64,000 nucleotides of DNA from Brachybacterium sp. UMB0905 (GCF_002871795.1 NZ_PNHL01000012.1:32466-96465), one strand, 5' to 3'. Shown: positions 8,356-17,962, counted from the stretch's first letter. Notes: a model not told the origin generated them from the letters alone. Program-made: numbers and translations.

Positions 8356-10290
8356 ATGTCCTCCACCCCCACCCCTGAGCCCGATGCTGGATCCCGCCCC
8401 ACGGTGGTGCGGCGCACGCGCCCGTTCCCGCCGTGGATGGCGATCGCGACGGATTCTCTGGCGTGGCTGGTGGCGATTTCTTTCCTGACGATCAGCCGTT
8501 TCCTGCTATCGGATATCGGTCAGGAGACGGCCTGGTCCGAGGTGTTCCGGGGCATGGGCCTGATCGCCCTGGCAGCGATCGTGCTGCAGGTGCTGTGGGG
8601 GATCTGGAACGGTCTGTACCGCAGCCGCTTCGTGGTGGGCTCGCTGGATGAGGCGAAGCATCTGTCGGTCGCCGCGGTGGGCGTGTGGGTGCCGCTGGTG
8701 GCGCTGGTGTTCTTCACGGCGGTGATTCCGCGCAGCGTGGTGCTGGCGGTGCTGCCGATGGCGCTGCTGCTGATGGGGGCGGCGCGCCTCGTGTTCCGTG
8801 CACTGATGGAGGGGCGCTCGCGGCCGGGGGCGGATGCCACGCCGGTGCTGCTGTATGGCGCGGGGGATCTGGGACATTCGGTGGCGCGGCAGATGCGGGC
8901 CGATCCGTTCTCGGAGCTGCGCCCGGTGGGGTTCTTGGATGATGACGCCTCGAAGAAGGGCTTCGTGCTGCAGGGCGTGAAGGTCCTGGGCAGTGGCGCG
9001 CAGATGGCGCGGATCGCCCGGGAGACGGGCGCGGAGGCTGTGGTCATCACACGCAGCCGCGTGGATTCGTCGGACCTGCGGGATGTGCACGAGGTGACGG
9101 AGGCGGAGGGCCTGCGCATGCTGGTGTTCCCCTCGATCAATGAGACGCTGTCGCAGCGCCGCACCACCCGCAGCCTGCGGGATGTGTCGGTCGATGACCT
9201 GGTGGGGCGGCATCCGGCGGAGATCGACCTGTCCTCGGTGGCGGGCTATCTCTCGGGCAAGCGGGTGCTGGTCACCGGTGCCGGCGGGTCGATCGGCTCG
9301 GAGCTGTGCCGGCAGATCCACAAGTTCGGGCCCAGTGAGCTGTTCATGCTGGACCGGGATGAGTCGGGGCTGCATTCCACGCAGATCTCGATCTTCGGCC
9401 ACGGGCTGCTGGATACGCGTGACGCGGTGCTGGCGGATATCCGGGAGCGGGATGATCTGCTGCGGGTGTTCCGGGACCGCCGCCCGGAGGTCGTGTTCCA
9501 TGCGGCGGCGCTGAAGCACCTGCCGATGCTGGAGCAGTACCCCTCCGAGGCGTGGAAGACGAACGTGCTGGGCACGCTGAACGTGCTGAAGGCCGCGATG
9601 GATGTGGGCGTGGAGCACTTCGTGAACATCTCCACGGACAAGGCGGCGAACCCGACGAGCGCGCTGGGGCACTCCAAGCGCATGGCGGAGCAGCTCACGG
9701 CATGGGCGGCGAAGCAGGATGAGGGAAGCTACGTCTCGGTGCGGTTCGGCAATGTGCTGGGCTCGCGCGGGTCGATGCTGCCGACGTTCCAGGCACAGAT
9801 CGAGAAAGGTGGGCCGGTGACGGTCACCCACCCGGATGTGACCCGCTACTTCATGACCATCCCGGAGGCCTGCGAGCTGGTGGTGCAGGCCGGTGCGATC
9901 GGCGAGGATGGCCAGGTGATGATCCTGGACATGGGCGAGCCGGTGCGCATCATGGACGTGGCCCAGCGGATGATCGACATGTCCGGCAAGGACGTGGAGA
10001 TCGTCTTCACCGGCCTACGCCATGGCGAGAAGCTCCACGAGGACCTCTTCGCGGTGGACGAGCAGATCGAGAGCCCGCTGCACCCGCGCATCTCCCATGC
10101 CCCCGTGCCGTGCATTCGGCCCGATGAACTGAGCTTCGACCAGTGGCTCGAGAGCGTGCAGGACAAGGCCGCCCTGCGCACCCGGACCGGGGAGATCCCG
10201 CTGGACCGGCGGACGCTGTCTCTGTCCGACGAGGTATTTGGGGCCGTGGGTTCGGCGCGGAGCGAGACGAAATCCGCGGAAAGGAGCTGA
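8356..10290 (+). CDS. Membrane nucleotide-sugar 4,6-dehydratase (PglF/WbpM/CapD family)
   Basis: 644 aa. Four N-terminal membrane helices (about residues 30-145), a CoA-binding-like Rossmann module (LLYGAGDLGHSVARQ), then the catalytic short-chain domain with the NAD loop GAGGSIGSE (about 308). The family converts UDP-GlcNAc to the 4-keto-6-deoxy sugar, the first step to bacillosamine-type sugars. The catalytic region reads STDKAANPTSALGHSKRMAE. The Tyr of ordinary SDRs is replaced (Leu here, Met in WbpM-type enzymes) while Lys is kept, as in the inverting large dehydratases. ATG 8356 has a GAAAGG site; the long upstream open stretch has no site. It starts a rightward operon, and its likely partners PglE, PglD and PglC lie in the convergent operon at 16.7-19.1 kb. 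Confidence 0.9.
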   Translation: MSSTPTPEPDAGSRPTVVRRTRPFPPWMAIATDSLAWLVAISFLTISRFLLSDIGQETAWSEVFRGMGLIALAAIVLQVLWGIWNGLYRSRFVVGSLDEAKHLSVAAVGVWVPLVALVFFTAVIPRSVVLAVLPMALLLMGAARLVFRALMEGRSRPGADATPVLLYGAGDLGHSVARQMRADPFSELRPVGFLDDDASKKGFVLQGVKVLGSGAQMARIARETGAEAVVITRSRVDSSDLRDVHEVTEAEGLRMLVFPSINETLSQRRTTRSLRDVSVDDLVGRHPAEIDLSSVAGYLSGKRVLVTGAGGSIGSELCRQIHKFGPSELFMLDRDESGLHSTQISIFGHGLLDTRDAVLADIRERDDLLRVFRDRRPEVVFHAAALKHLPMLEQYPSEAWKTNVLGTLNVLKAAMDVGVEHFVNISTDKAANPTSALGHSKRMAEQLTAWAAKQDEGSYVSVRFGNVLGSRGSMLPTFQAQIEKGGPVTVTHPDVTRYFMTIPEACELVVQAGAIGEDGQVMILDMGEPVRIMDVAQRMIDMSGKDVEIVFTGLRHGEKLHEDLFAVDEQIESPLHPRISHAPVPCIRPDELSFDQWLESVQDKAALRTRTGEIPLDRRTLSLSDEVFGAVGSARSETKSAERS

Positions 10291-10291
10291 A

Positions 10292-11542
10292 GTGCGGATC
10301 ACCTATATTCACCAGCACTTCGTGCTCCCGGATGAGCCTGGTGGTTCCCGTCCGTGGGAATTCAGCAGGCGCCTTGCGCGGAACGGGCATCGCGTCACCA
10401 TGATCTGTGGCGGTCCGGAGGGCCTGCGGACCACGCGCGAGGGCGTAGAGATCATCCGACTGCCGATCCCCTACTCAAACAGCATGGGCTTCGTTTCCCG
10501 CATCCTGTCCTTCGCACGGTTCATGGTCTCCGCGACGTGGGTGGCAGCAAAGACCCCCGCGGATCTTGTGTTCGCGTCAAGTACACCGCTCACCGTGGCT
10601 GTTCCGGGGATGATCGCTGCTCTGGTGCGCCGACGGCCGTTCGTCTTTGAGGTCAGGGACCTCTGGCCCGGTGTCCCAGTAGAGCTTGGGCTCCTGACCA
10701 ATCGGGCGATGATTGCCGTGGCTCGTGCCCTCGAGAAGTTGACCTACCGGCAGTCGCGCTCTGTCATCGCGCTTTCGCCGTCAATGGCCGACGGGGTCCG
10801 CGAGGTCCATCCGGACGCGAATGTCCATCTGGTCCCTAACTCGGCCGACGTAGAGCTGTTCCGCGTCAGTGCGGACGAGCGGCGGAAGCTCCGAGCAGGG
10901 TTTGACTGGGGGGATGACGAGCTGGTCCTGGCCTATTGCGGCTCGTTCGGTCGGTCCTACGACTTGGAATGGACGGTGCGTGTAGCAGCTGAGTTGAAGG
11001 ATGACCCGGTCCGCGTAGTGCTCGTCGGGGAGGGGGCAACCACTGATGACCTCACTGCATTGTGCAAGACGCTGGGGTTGGACCCGGCGGCGATCCTCTG
11101 GGGATCGCGACCCAAGTCCGAGGTTGCGAAGATCGTGAGTGCTGCGGACGTCGTGGTGTCGACGCTGATCGACCACCCTGCCCTGGAGGGCAACTCGCTC
11201 AACAAGGTCTTTGATGCTATGGCCGCTGGACGACCGGTGCTTTTCAATCATCGCGGGTGGCTCGGCGGAACCATGGCTGACAAGGGAGCAGGTTGGCTGG
11301 CTAGCCGTGAACCCGCGTCTGCGGCATCCCTGATCCGGACTCTGGTGAGCGAACGTGAGACCGTTGAGGAGTCAGCTGCGCAGTCCGCCGCACTGGGTGA
11401 TGCGCAGTTCTCGAGAGATCACCTGTTCTCCGTCTTTGAAGAGGTACTCCTACGCGCAGCATCATCGCACCCCAGCCGTAGGCCACACGGCCTCACTTGG
11501 CTGCGTCGCCGCCGCGGAAACACGTATAAGAGGCAGTCATGA
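10292..11542 (+). CDS. Glycosyltransferase family 4 (WbuB-like)
   Basis: 416 aa GT-B enzyme. The N-terminus MRITYIHQHFVLPDEPGGSR is typical of the WbuB/WbpH-like group that transfers amino-deoxy sugars to lipid-linked intermediates. The C-terminal donor domain contains VLAYCGSFGRSYDLEW and the nucleotide-sugar region around HPALEGNSLNKVFDAMAAGRPV, where E is the expected catalytic-site Glu. The GTG start at 10292 lies 1 nt after the previous stop, with AAAGGAGCTGA just before it, so translation is coupled to the dehydratase. It probably adds a sugar to the priming residue laid down by the PglC-like transferase. Confidence 0.85.
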   Translation: MRITYIHQHFVLPDEPGGSRPWEFSRRLARNGHRVTMICGGPEGLRTTREGVEIIRLPIPYSNSMGFVSRILSFARFMVSATWVAAKTPADLVFASSTPLTVAVPGMIAALVRRRPFVFEVRDLWPGVPVELGLLTNRAMIAVARALEKLTYRQSRSVIALSPSMADGVREVHPDANVHLVPNSADVELFRVSADERRKLRAGFDWGDDELVLAYCGSFGRSYDLEWTVRVAAELKDDPVRVVLVGEGATTDDLTALCKTLGLDPAAILWGSRPKSEVAKIVSAADVVVSTLIDHPALEGNSLNKVFDAMAAGRPVLFNHRGWLGGTMADKGAGWLASREPASAASLIRTLVSERETVEESAAQSAALGDAQFSRDHLFSVFEEVLLRAASSHPSRRPHGLTWLRRRRGNTYKRQS

Positions 11543-12705
11543 AAATCGCAGTGTTCGGGTTGGGGTATGTGGGCGTCGCCAACGCTATCGTGCTAGCGCA
11601 GCATCACTCGGTCATCGCAGTAGACATCTCCGGCGATCGCGTGGCGATGATCAATGATGGCCTCAGCCCTATTCGAGATTCCGAGGTCGAAGCAGCACTG
11701 AAGGCCAAGCAGCTTGACCTAGAAGCGACAACGGATCCCTTGCGGGCGGTGGATGGTGCGAACTTCGTCATCATCGCCACACCCACGAACTACGATTCGG
11801 ACACCAACCAGTTTGATACCGGGTCGGTGGAAAGCGTGATCGCGATGATCGCCGATAGCGGAAATACACCTGCGGTGGTCATCAAGTCAACGATTCCTGT
11901 GGGATTCACGGATGAGATGCAGCAAAAGCATCCTGGGCTGCCAATTCTCTTCTCTCCGGAGTTCCTGCGCGAGGGCCGCGCGCTATATGATAATCTTCAT
12001 CCATCGCGGATCGTTGTCGCAGGTCCAGAGCCGTACGCATCTGCGTTCGCCGCTCTCCTGGAAGAGGGGGCGGAATCTGCCGACACCCCAGTCCTCATCA
12101 CGGGAAGGGTTGAGGCGGAGTCAATCAAACTCTTCGCCAACACCTACCTCGCGATGCGCGTTGCATTCTTCAACGAGTTGGACACCTTCGCTGCTACACA
12201 CGGATTGAACGTTCGACAGATTATTGAAGGTGTCGGGCATGACCCACGCATCGGTAGTCATTACAATAATCCATCGTTCGGCTACGGGGGCTATTGCCTC
12301 CCCAAGGACACCAAACAGCTTCTCGCCAACTACGAGGACATTCCTCAAACTCTGATACGCGCGACGGTAGAGTCAAATGCTACCCGAATTCAGTTTATTA
12401 TCAACGATATCGCCTCGAAGCGCCCCGGTGTGGTGGGCGTGTATCGACTCGCGATGAAGGCGGGCTCGGACAACTTTCGTGAGTCAGCAGTGCTGAAGGT
12501 TATCGACGGCCTCCTCGGCAAGGGAATATCAGTCGTAATCTTTGAGCCCGAGATCCGCAGCGAGATCCCGACGGGCACGGAGGTAATTGAAAGTCTGAAT
12601 GAGTTTATGCGGCGGGCGGACGTAATTGTGGCGAACCGGGTAACACCCGACCTCACTGAACAGGCAGAGAAGGTCTACTCTCGGGATATATTTGGCGAAA
12701 ACTGA
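11539..12705 (+). CDS. ugd: UDP-glucose/UDP-sugar 6-dehydrogenase
   Basis: 388 aa. N-terminal Rossmann fold MKIAVFGLGYVGVANAIVLA, middle dimerisation helix (AESIKLFANTYLAMRVAFFNEL) and the thiolate signature GYGGYCLPKD with the catalytic Cys at about residue 253. The C-terminal domain carries KAGSDNFRESA. The enzyme oxidises a UDP-hexose (most likely UDP-glucose) to the uronate using two NAD+. It is closer to the short Ugd type of capsule loci than to the ManNAc dehydrogenase, though the substrate cannot be fixed by eye. ATGA overlap with the preceding glycosyltransferase. Composition becomes noticeably AT-richer across this gene. Confidence 0.88.
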   Translation: MKIAVFGLGYVGVANAIVLAQHHSVIAVDISGDRVAMINDGLSPIRDSEVEAALKAKQLDLEATTDPLRAVDGANFVIIATPTNYDSDTNQFDTGSVESVIAMIADSGNTPAVVIKSTIPVGFTDEMQQKHPGLPILFSPEFLREGRALYDNLHPSRIVVAGPEPYASAFAALLEEGAESADTPVLITGRVEAESIKLFANTYLAMRVAFFNELDTFAATHGLNVRQIIEGVGHDPRIGSHYNNPSFGYGGYCLPKDTKQLLANYEDIPQTLIRATVESNATRIQFIINDIASKRPGVVGVYRLAMKAGSDNFRESAVLKVIDGLLGKGISVVIFEPEIRSEIPTGTEVIESLNEFMRRADVIVANRVTPDLTEQAEKVYSRDIFGEN

Positions 12706-12781
12706 GCTCCTGGGGGTTCCGAGCGTGCCCAGCAGGGCGCACGAGCTTGGACGCGGACATCACACGAAAGGGATGCACAAT

Positions 12782-13882
12782 ATGACTGAACGGTCTGGGG
12801 TGCGGATTGTCCATCTTACAACCGCGCACGGTCCAGAAGACAACCGGATAGTCCGCAAGGAGTGCCAGGCTCTTGCGGATTCTGGATACGACGTGCATCT
12901 CGTCGCTCGCGGCCCGAAACAGCGCGTCGCTCCCGGCGTCGAACACCATATTCTGCCCACAATACCCACCCGAGCGCTCCGAATGTTGCTCGGTCCCGCT
13001 ATGGGATGGCTCCGCGCGCTTGTGCTGCGGCCCGATATCGTTCATATTCACGATCCAGAGCTTGTTCCGCTTGGGGCCGTTGCGAGCAAGATACTTCGTC
13101 AGCGAGTGATTTACGATGCGCATGAGGATCTGGAGTCACAAGTATTCCACAAGCCATACCTTCCCCGGAGGACGCGCCCAATAATTTCTCGCTTCGCCCG
13201 GACGATCGAGAAGCTCGCCGATCGCAACGTCACAGCGATAGTGACGGTGACACAGAAGGTTGCAAGTAAATATCAGAACGAGCATTTAGCTATCGTTCGC
13301 AACTACCCTCTTTCGGGAGACTATCCGGCCCCAAAGGGTGACGATTCCCCAAACGAGAAGTTCACGTTTGGCTACGTAGGTGCAATCACCGAAGCACGCG
13401 GTTTAGTCGAAATGATCAATGCCACAGTAAATCACAGGCTTGTTCTCGTTGGGCCCGCCGATAATGCAGCCCAGGAGCACATAGATGCCGCCCCTCCGCA
13501 TGTGACATATTGCGGAAGAAGGTCACCCGCCGAGATTCCTGAGATTATTGGTTCATTCGATGCCGGCCTCGTCCTACTGCATGACCTCCCAAACCATCGT
13601 GAATCTATTCCAACGAAGCTGATTGAATATATGGCGGGCGCTAAGCCGTTCATTGCCACGGATTTTCGCGCTTGGCGAGAACTGGTTGGCGTGGAGGGCG
13701 CCGGTTACTTTTGTAACGTCGCGGATCCTCGCGCCTGTGCAGACGCGGTGGAGGACCTCGCCCGAAACCCTCGTCGTGCGCGAAACATGGGGCGTGTCGG
13801 CCGGAAAGCTTTCGAGGAAAAGCTTACCTTCGGAGCTGAAGCCTCGAAACTGATTGCGCTGTATGATGCATTACTCGCGTAG
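12782..13882 (+). CDS. Glycosyltransferase family 4
   Basis: 366 aa GT-B glycosyltransferase. The N-terminus has VRIVHLTTAHGPEDNRIVRKE, followed by DIVHIHDPEL and VIYDAHED, the usual acceptor-domain landmarks of capsule GT4 enzymes. The C-terminal half has FGYVGAITEARGL and NHRESIPTKLIEYMAGAKPF, where the ES/K-E-M segment matches the donor-binding E-x7-E region. ATG 12782 is preferred to ATG 12773 because GAAAGGG lies at the proper distance only for 12782. A 76-nt gap separates it from ugd. It uses AT-rich codons unlike the flanking operons, which supports horizontal origin. Confidence 0.82.
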   Translation: MTERSGVRIVHLTTAHGPEDNRIVRKECQALADSGYDVHLVARGPKQRVAPGVEHHILPTIPTRALRMLLGPAMGWLRALVLRPDIVHIHDPELVPLGAVASKILRQRVIYDAHEDLESQVFHKPYLPRRTRPIISRFARTIEKLADRNVTAIVTVTQKVASKYQNEHLAIVRNYPLSGDYPAPKGDDSPNEKFTFGYVGAITEARGLVEMINATVNHRLVLVGPADNAAQEHIDAAPPHVTYCGRRSPAEIPEIIGSFDAGLVLLHDLPNHRESIPTKLIEYMAGAKPFIATDFRAWRELVGVEGAGYFCNVADPRACADAVEDLARNPRRARNMGRVGRKAFEEKLTFGAEASKLIALYDALLA

Positions 13883-13945
13883 CGAGAAGTCCCAGACGGG
13901 AGAGAACTTCCCAGTGTTGGCCGATGGTAGAGATATGGAATATCG

Positions 13946-15355
13946 ATGAGCCGATTCGCAGTTAGTCCAAATGCGACAGGGGTGTCGCAGTTTGATGATC
14001 GAATCCATCTGGTCGGTTTGCGCTTGATCTCCGCCACCTGTGGCGCCGCGCTTGCGGTCCTGCTCGTCTGGAGTGTCGGACGATTTATTTCTGGCCCTTT
14101 CCGCTACCTTGGGTACACGCCTCGCGCTTGGCACTGGGATGAGCTGGTTGTCGCGGCTATTTGCGCTGTGCTGCTGTTCTTCATCGCGGGAGATCGTGCC
14201 GAGACCCCCGGCCGCGCCGGCATTGCATTTCTTGTCGTATTTGTGGGGCTGCCGGTTCTGCTGTTACCCGTGTTTTATGGAACCATCGACAGGCGAACAC
14301 TGGCGATACTTTCGCTAGTTGTGGTTGTAAGCTTTGGAATTATTCGTATCTTTCATTGTCTGGCGCCAATGGTATCTCTTCCGCGCATTCCTGATGTGTT
14401 TCCGCCCGCCCTACTGTTGGGCTTACTCTCTGTGGCGAGCCTGGCGCTCGTCATTGGCTTGACTGGAATATCCATTGACTGGGTGTCGCTGACGAATGCG
14501 TATGAGCAACGGGATGAGTACTCCGCCGCCTCCTCAAGTGTGGTCGCCTACGCCTTGGGCTGGACCGGCGGAGGAGCGCTGGCTGCTCTTGCAGCGTATG
14601 GATACCATCTGCGTTCCTGGTTCTATATGGCGATCGGTTTCGGTGGCTTAGTGGCCATTTACATGCTTACTGGCTACAAAAGCTATCTTTTGGGTGCGGC
14701 TCTTGTTTTAGTGCTGGCGCTAATTTTCGGTAGGTCTCGCGAGGTGCGCGTGTGGAGGGTGTACCTAATTTTTGGGGGTGCAATTAGCGCGGCGGGCGTC
14801 ATGGATTGGGTCACGGGGTCAAACTTCTTTACGTCACTAGGGGTGCGGCGCGCATTTTCGACGGCGGGCATCAATACTGGGTACTTCATCGACTTCTTCG
14901 AGAAGCATCCTAAGTACGGGTTGAGGCACAGCGTGTTGAGCTTTATGGGCGAGCCTCCGTTCAGCACGTCGCCGGCGAAGCTCATTGGATCCGTTTATTA
15001 CTCGCAGGAGGGTGTTGCTGCAAATGCCAACTTCCTCGCGGACGGGATGGCGAACTTCGGCTTCGGCGGAATGCTCGGTGCGAGTGCTGTGGTGGGAATA
15101 TGGCTCGGCTTTGTTGATCTGGTGGCTGCGGAGCTTCCCGCAGGCATCGTGTTTGCTGCGATCGCAGTAGTGCTCGTAGCGTTTTCGAACACCGCATCGC
15201 TGACAGTCCTTGCTACCCACGGTGGGGCGGCAAGCCTCATTGCCCTATGGATTGTCGGCGAGGACTGGCGGCGCAGATCCGTTGCCATGCAGTCTGCGGA
15301 GGAAGTGTCGGGTAGCTCGAAGCTGGCGCAGGCTGGTGACGCACAAACGCTTTAG
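13946..15355 (+). CDS. Wzy-like oligosaccharide repeat-unit polymerase
   Basis: 469 aa integral membrane protein with about ten to twelve predicted helices and no soluble domain. A large external loop (about residues 290-350, VRRAFSTAGINTGYFIDFF ... SFMGEPPFSTSPAKL) precedes the last helices, as in Wzy and O-antigen polymerases. No catalytic motif is universal in this family, so assignment rests on topology and context: it follows glycosyltransferases and faces a flippase. It would join lipid-linked repeat units outside the membrane. The ribosome site before ATG 13946 is weak. Like the upstream genes it is AT-rich compared with the rest of the window. Confidence 0.7.
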   Translation: MSRFAVSPNATGVSQFDDRIHLVGLRLISATCGAALAVLLVWSVGRFISGPFRYLGYTPRAWHWDELVVAAICAVLLFFIAGDRAETPGRAGIAFLVVFVGLPVLLLPVFYGTIDRRTLAILSLVVVVSFGIIRIFHCLAPMVSLPRIPDVFPPALLLGLLSVASLALVIGLTGISIDWVSLTNAYEQRDEYSAASSSVVAYALGWTGGGALAALAAYGYHLRSWFYMAIGFGGLVAIYMLTGYKSYLLGAALVLVLALIFGRSREVRVWRVYLIFGGAISAAGVMDWVTGSNFFTSLGVRRAFSTAGINTGYFIDFFEKHPKYGLRHSVLSFMGEPPFSTSPAKLIGSVYYSQEGVAANANFLADGMANFGFGGMLGASAVVGIWLGFVDLVAAELPAGIVFAAIAVVLVAFSNTASLTVLATHGGAASLIALWIVGEDWRRRSVAMQSAEEVSGSSKLAQAGDAQTL

Positions 15356-15417
15356 TCAGTCAGGCTCCTGTGGAGTGTGGTCTGGACACGAGGCAACCGC
15401 ATCACATGAGCGCTCTG

Positions 15418-16701
15418 TCAGTTTGAAGTTCGAGCGAGGGTATTTTGCCGGCACGCCCTTCGAACGAGCAGGTACAGTGCTGCGTACAAGATGACCATTG
15501 CGCCCGAATATGCGGTGGCGGCGGCGATCATCCCACCGCCAGCGAGTGGTATTCCGATGAAGATTGCTGTGAAAAGAACGACGCGGGTTGCGTCCCAGGC
15601 CATCAGGATGCCTGGTCGCTTGGTGAGGTTCAGGATCTGGGCCAGGGGCGAACCAACGCCTTGAGCAAAGGCGCCTACGGACAGCACACGGAGGGTGGTG
15701 CCGACATCTTCCCATGCGTTGCCCAACAGGGCATTCGCGAGGTAGGGGCCTAAAAGAGCGGCACCGAGCGCTACTACCCCCATAAGAACTGCAAGCTGTC
15801 GGACGAGGCCATTGACGGTGGGAAGCAACTTGGGGTCGTGCCGGGCTGCGAGGCGTCCGATTTCCCCAACACTCGTGGTCCCGATGGCCTGGGCCATGAT
15901 CTGTATTGGGCCGAGCAGCATTCTCACTGCCATGGCGAAGATGCCTGCTCCGACGGTGCCGAACATGCTTGTGGTCAGGAGAATCGGCACCTGGCTACCG
16001 GCACTGTTGACCAGCGCGCTAGCTCCGGCTGTGGAAGCGAAGCCTCGGGCCCGCCGCCAGGTGGACCGCAGTGGCATCCGTCCAGGGCGCAGAGAGAGCA
16101 GCGGCAGCACCCACTGCGCTCGGGCAAGCAAGAATCCGCCGACCAGCGCAAAGGCTGTTGGTGACACAAGAGCCAGGACTACCTGGAAAAGTCCAGTGCC
16201 GCCGCCCTGAATTGCATTGCTCAGTCCGAGGGTGGCGTAGCGCCGCTCGTGGGAGTACAGAACACTTGCGACGAGTTGAAGCGATCCCATGAATACCATC
16301 GGTCCGGCAAGCAGCCACAGCGGAGATGCGCCGGTGACCAGGATGATCGCGGTGATGACGGCGGAGATCGCAATCGAAGCCGCGGCAGCGAAGAGCAGCG
16401 CAAGAAGCTGAGCATTGATGCGGTGAGCTGCTGATCGGGCGCTCGCCGCAAAGATCTCAAGTCGTAGCGTCGAGGCCCCGATGAACATGGTCGCTGTGGC
16501 GAGAATTGCGGCGAAAGTTCCGAACGTTTCGGGAGTGACGAGGCGGCCGAGGAGCGGGGTAAGGAGGTAGTTGATTCCATACCCGAGCACGCTGCCGGCG
16601 AAAACTAGAGCAGTACCGCGGCGGAGCCTGCGAGTGATCGCGCCAGCGCTGTCGTCGGCCTCATCTCCGGAGAGTGGTGCATCCGAAGGCTCGCTCACCA
16701 C
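15418..16701 (-). CDS. Oligosaccharide flippase (Wzx-like, MOP superfamily)
   Basis: 427 aa with about twelve membrane helices, starting RRLRRGTALVFAGSVLGYGINYLLTPLLGRLVTPETFG, the typical polysaccharide-synthase/flippase N-terminus (PTPETFG-like turn after helix 1). It should move undecaprenyl-linked repeat units across the membrane for the polymerase encoded convergently at 13.9-15.4 kb. GTG starts at 16701 or 16698 overlap the end of the acetyltransferase gene, so it is translationally coupled. It is the last gene of the leftward operon; 62 nt separate it from the facing polymerase gene. Confidence 0.85.
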   Translation of the reverse strand: MVSEPSDAPLSGDEADDSAGAITRRLRRGTALVFAGSVLGYGINYLLTPLLGRLVTPETFGTFAAILATATMFIGASTLRLEIFAASARSAAHRINAQLLALLFAAAASIAISAVITAIILVTGASPLWLLAGPMVFMGSLQLVASVLYSHERRYATLGLSNAIQGGGTGLFQVVLALVSPTAFALVGGFLLARAQWVLPLLSLRPGRMPLRSTWRRARGFASTAGASALVNSAGSQVPILLTTSMFGTVGAGIFAMAVRMLLGPIQIMAQAIGTTSVGEIGRLAARHDPKLLPTVNGLVRQLAVLMGVVALGAALLGPYLANALLGNAWEDVGTTLRVLSVGAFAQGVGSPLAQILNLTKRPGILMAWDATRVVLFTAIFIGIPLAGGGMIAAATAYSGAMVILYAALYLLVRRACRQNTLARTSN

Positions 16702-17345
16702 CGCCCCGGCACCCCTTTCACGGTCACGCCCGCAGGCACATCCTTGGTCACGAGCGCCGCGGCGCCTACCACAGCATCATCGCCTACGCGCAGACCCTGC
16801 AGTACGGTGGCGCGGCCACCTAGGAGCGCTCCGTTGCCCAGATGCGCTTCCCCGGAGACGGTTGCCCCGGGGTTCACGGCCGCGTAGTCGCCCAGGCTCG
16901 AATCGTGGCCCACCGCGGCGTTCATGTTCACGATGGTGTGCCGGCCGGTGCGGACGTTCGTGGACAGCTGCGCCCCGGCGTAGATCGTCGTCCCCTCGCC
17001 CAGCACCACCTGGGATCCCAGGATCGCCTGCGGGTGCACCAACGTGACCGGCCGGAGGCCGCCGGCCTCGACCTTGGCCGCGAGCAGCCGGCGCAGGTGT
17101 GGGAAGGCGACTCCGAGCGTGAAATGGTGGACCGAGCGGGAACCCGCGGCGCGGAAGTCTTCGATCGTGCCCAGGTAGGGGACGTCCCGCGCGGCCAGAC
17201 GCTCCAGGTTCTGGGGCGAGGGGCTATCATCGAGCACACCGACGACCTCCCAGCGGGCGCCATCGGCGTTGCAGGCCGCGATGATGTCCAGCACCTCGCG
17301 GCCGGTTCCGGCGGCGCCCACCACCACCAGGGGAGTCGTCTCCAT
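16695..17345 (-). CDS. NeuD/PglD-family sugar O/N-acetyltransferase
   Basis: 216 aa. The N-terminal Rossmann-like half (VVVGAAGTGREVLDII ... VVGVLDD) binds the UDP-amino-sugar. The C-terminal half is a left-handed beta helix made of hexapeptide repeats (VVLGEGTTIYAGAQL, IVNMNAAVGHDSSLGDYAAVNPGA) with the catalytic His in GHDS. This is the PglD layout, which acetylates the 4-amino group of UDP-4-amino-4,6-dideoxy-GlcNAc with acetyl-CoA. It overlaps the sugar-phosphate transferase gene by 1 nt upstream and the flippase by 7 nt downstream. The aminotransferase two genes upstream would supply its substrate. Confidence 0.87.
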   Translation of the reverse strand: METTPLVVVGAAGTGREVLDIIAACNADGARWEVVGVLDDSPSPQNLERLAARDVPYLGTIEDFRAAGSRSVHHFTLGVAFPHLRRLLAAKVEAGGLRPVTLVHPQAILGSQVVLGEGTTIYAGAQLSTNVRTGRHTIVNMNAAVGHDSSLGDYAAVNPGATVSGEAHLGNGALLGGRATVLQGLRVGDDAVVGAAALVTKDVPAGVTVKGVPGRW

Positions 17346-17962
17346 CAGGAATCCTCGGCGGGGTGGGTGGATGTGCCGGTGAAGCGGGGCATGGTCGCCT
17401 GGCCTTCGGCGCTGATCCCATCACGCCGCACCACCGTCATCACCGTGCGCCACAGGATCTGGGCATCCAGCCGCAGGCTGCGCTGCTCCACATACCGCAC
17501 ATCGTGCGCGAAGCGCTGCTCCCACGTGGTGTCGTTACGGCCCGAGACCTGCGCGAGCCCCGTGATGCCGGGGCGCACCTCATGCCGGCGGCGTTGCTCG
17601 GGCGTATACAGCGGCAGGTACTCCATGAGCAGCGGCCGCGGCCCCACCAGGCTCATGTCCCCGCGCACCACATTCCACAGCGACGGCAGCTCATCCAGGC
17701 TCGTCGAACGCAGCAGCGTCCCAAAACCGCTCAGCCGGTCTGCATCCGGCTCCCCGGGATAGGCAGGGTCCCGCATCGAGCGGAACTTCAGCAGCTCGAA
17801 CGGCTTACCGTCCTTGCCCGGCCGCTGCTGCCGGAACAGCACCGGGGAGCCCAGCTTCACCCGCACCGCCGCGGCCACCACCACCTGGATCGGCAGGGAC
17901 ACCACCGCCGCAGGCAGGGACACAGCGAGGTCCAGGCTTCGCTTCAGCGGGTCATACCGCAT
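17345..17962 (-). CDS. Undecaprenyl-phosphate sugar-1-phosphate transferase (PglC-like)
   Basis: 205 aa monotopic phosphoglycosyl transferase. It has an N-terminal re-entrant helix (RSLDLAVSLPAAVVSLPIQVVVAA), then FRQQRPGKDGKPFELLKFRSM, STSLDELPSLWNVVRGDMSLVGPRP (with the DE pair of the active site) and RPGITGLAQVSGRN. Its short length without a multi-helix N-terminal domain is that of PglC rather than WbaP. It would load the di-N-acetyl-bacillosamine-type phosphosugar onto undecaprenyl phosphate and so start the repeat unit. It overlaps the aminotransferase gene by 1 nt. A second, larger priming transferase is at 44.2 kb. Confidence 0.9.
   Translation of the reverse strand: MRYDPLKRSLDLAVSLPAAVVSLPIQVVVAAAVRVKLGSPVLFRQQRPGKDGKPFELLKFRSMRDPAYPGEPDADRLSGFGTLLRSTSLDELPSLWNVVRGDMSLVGPRPLLMEYLPLYTPEQRRRHEVRPGITGLAQVSGRNDTTWEQRFAHDVRYVEQRSLRLDAQILWRTVMTVVRRDGISAEGQATMPRFTGTSTHPAEDS

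Noticed and set aside
8356..8358. Upstream start at 8209 for the dehydratase
   Set aside because: Would add 49 residues of Pro/Gly-rich sequence without a ribosome site across the leader hairpin region.
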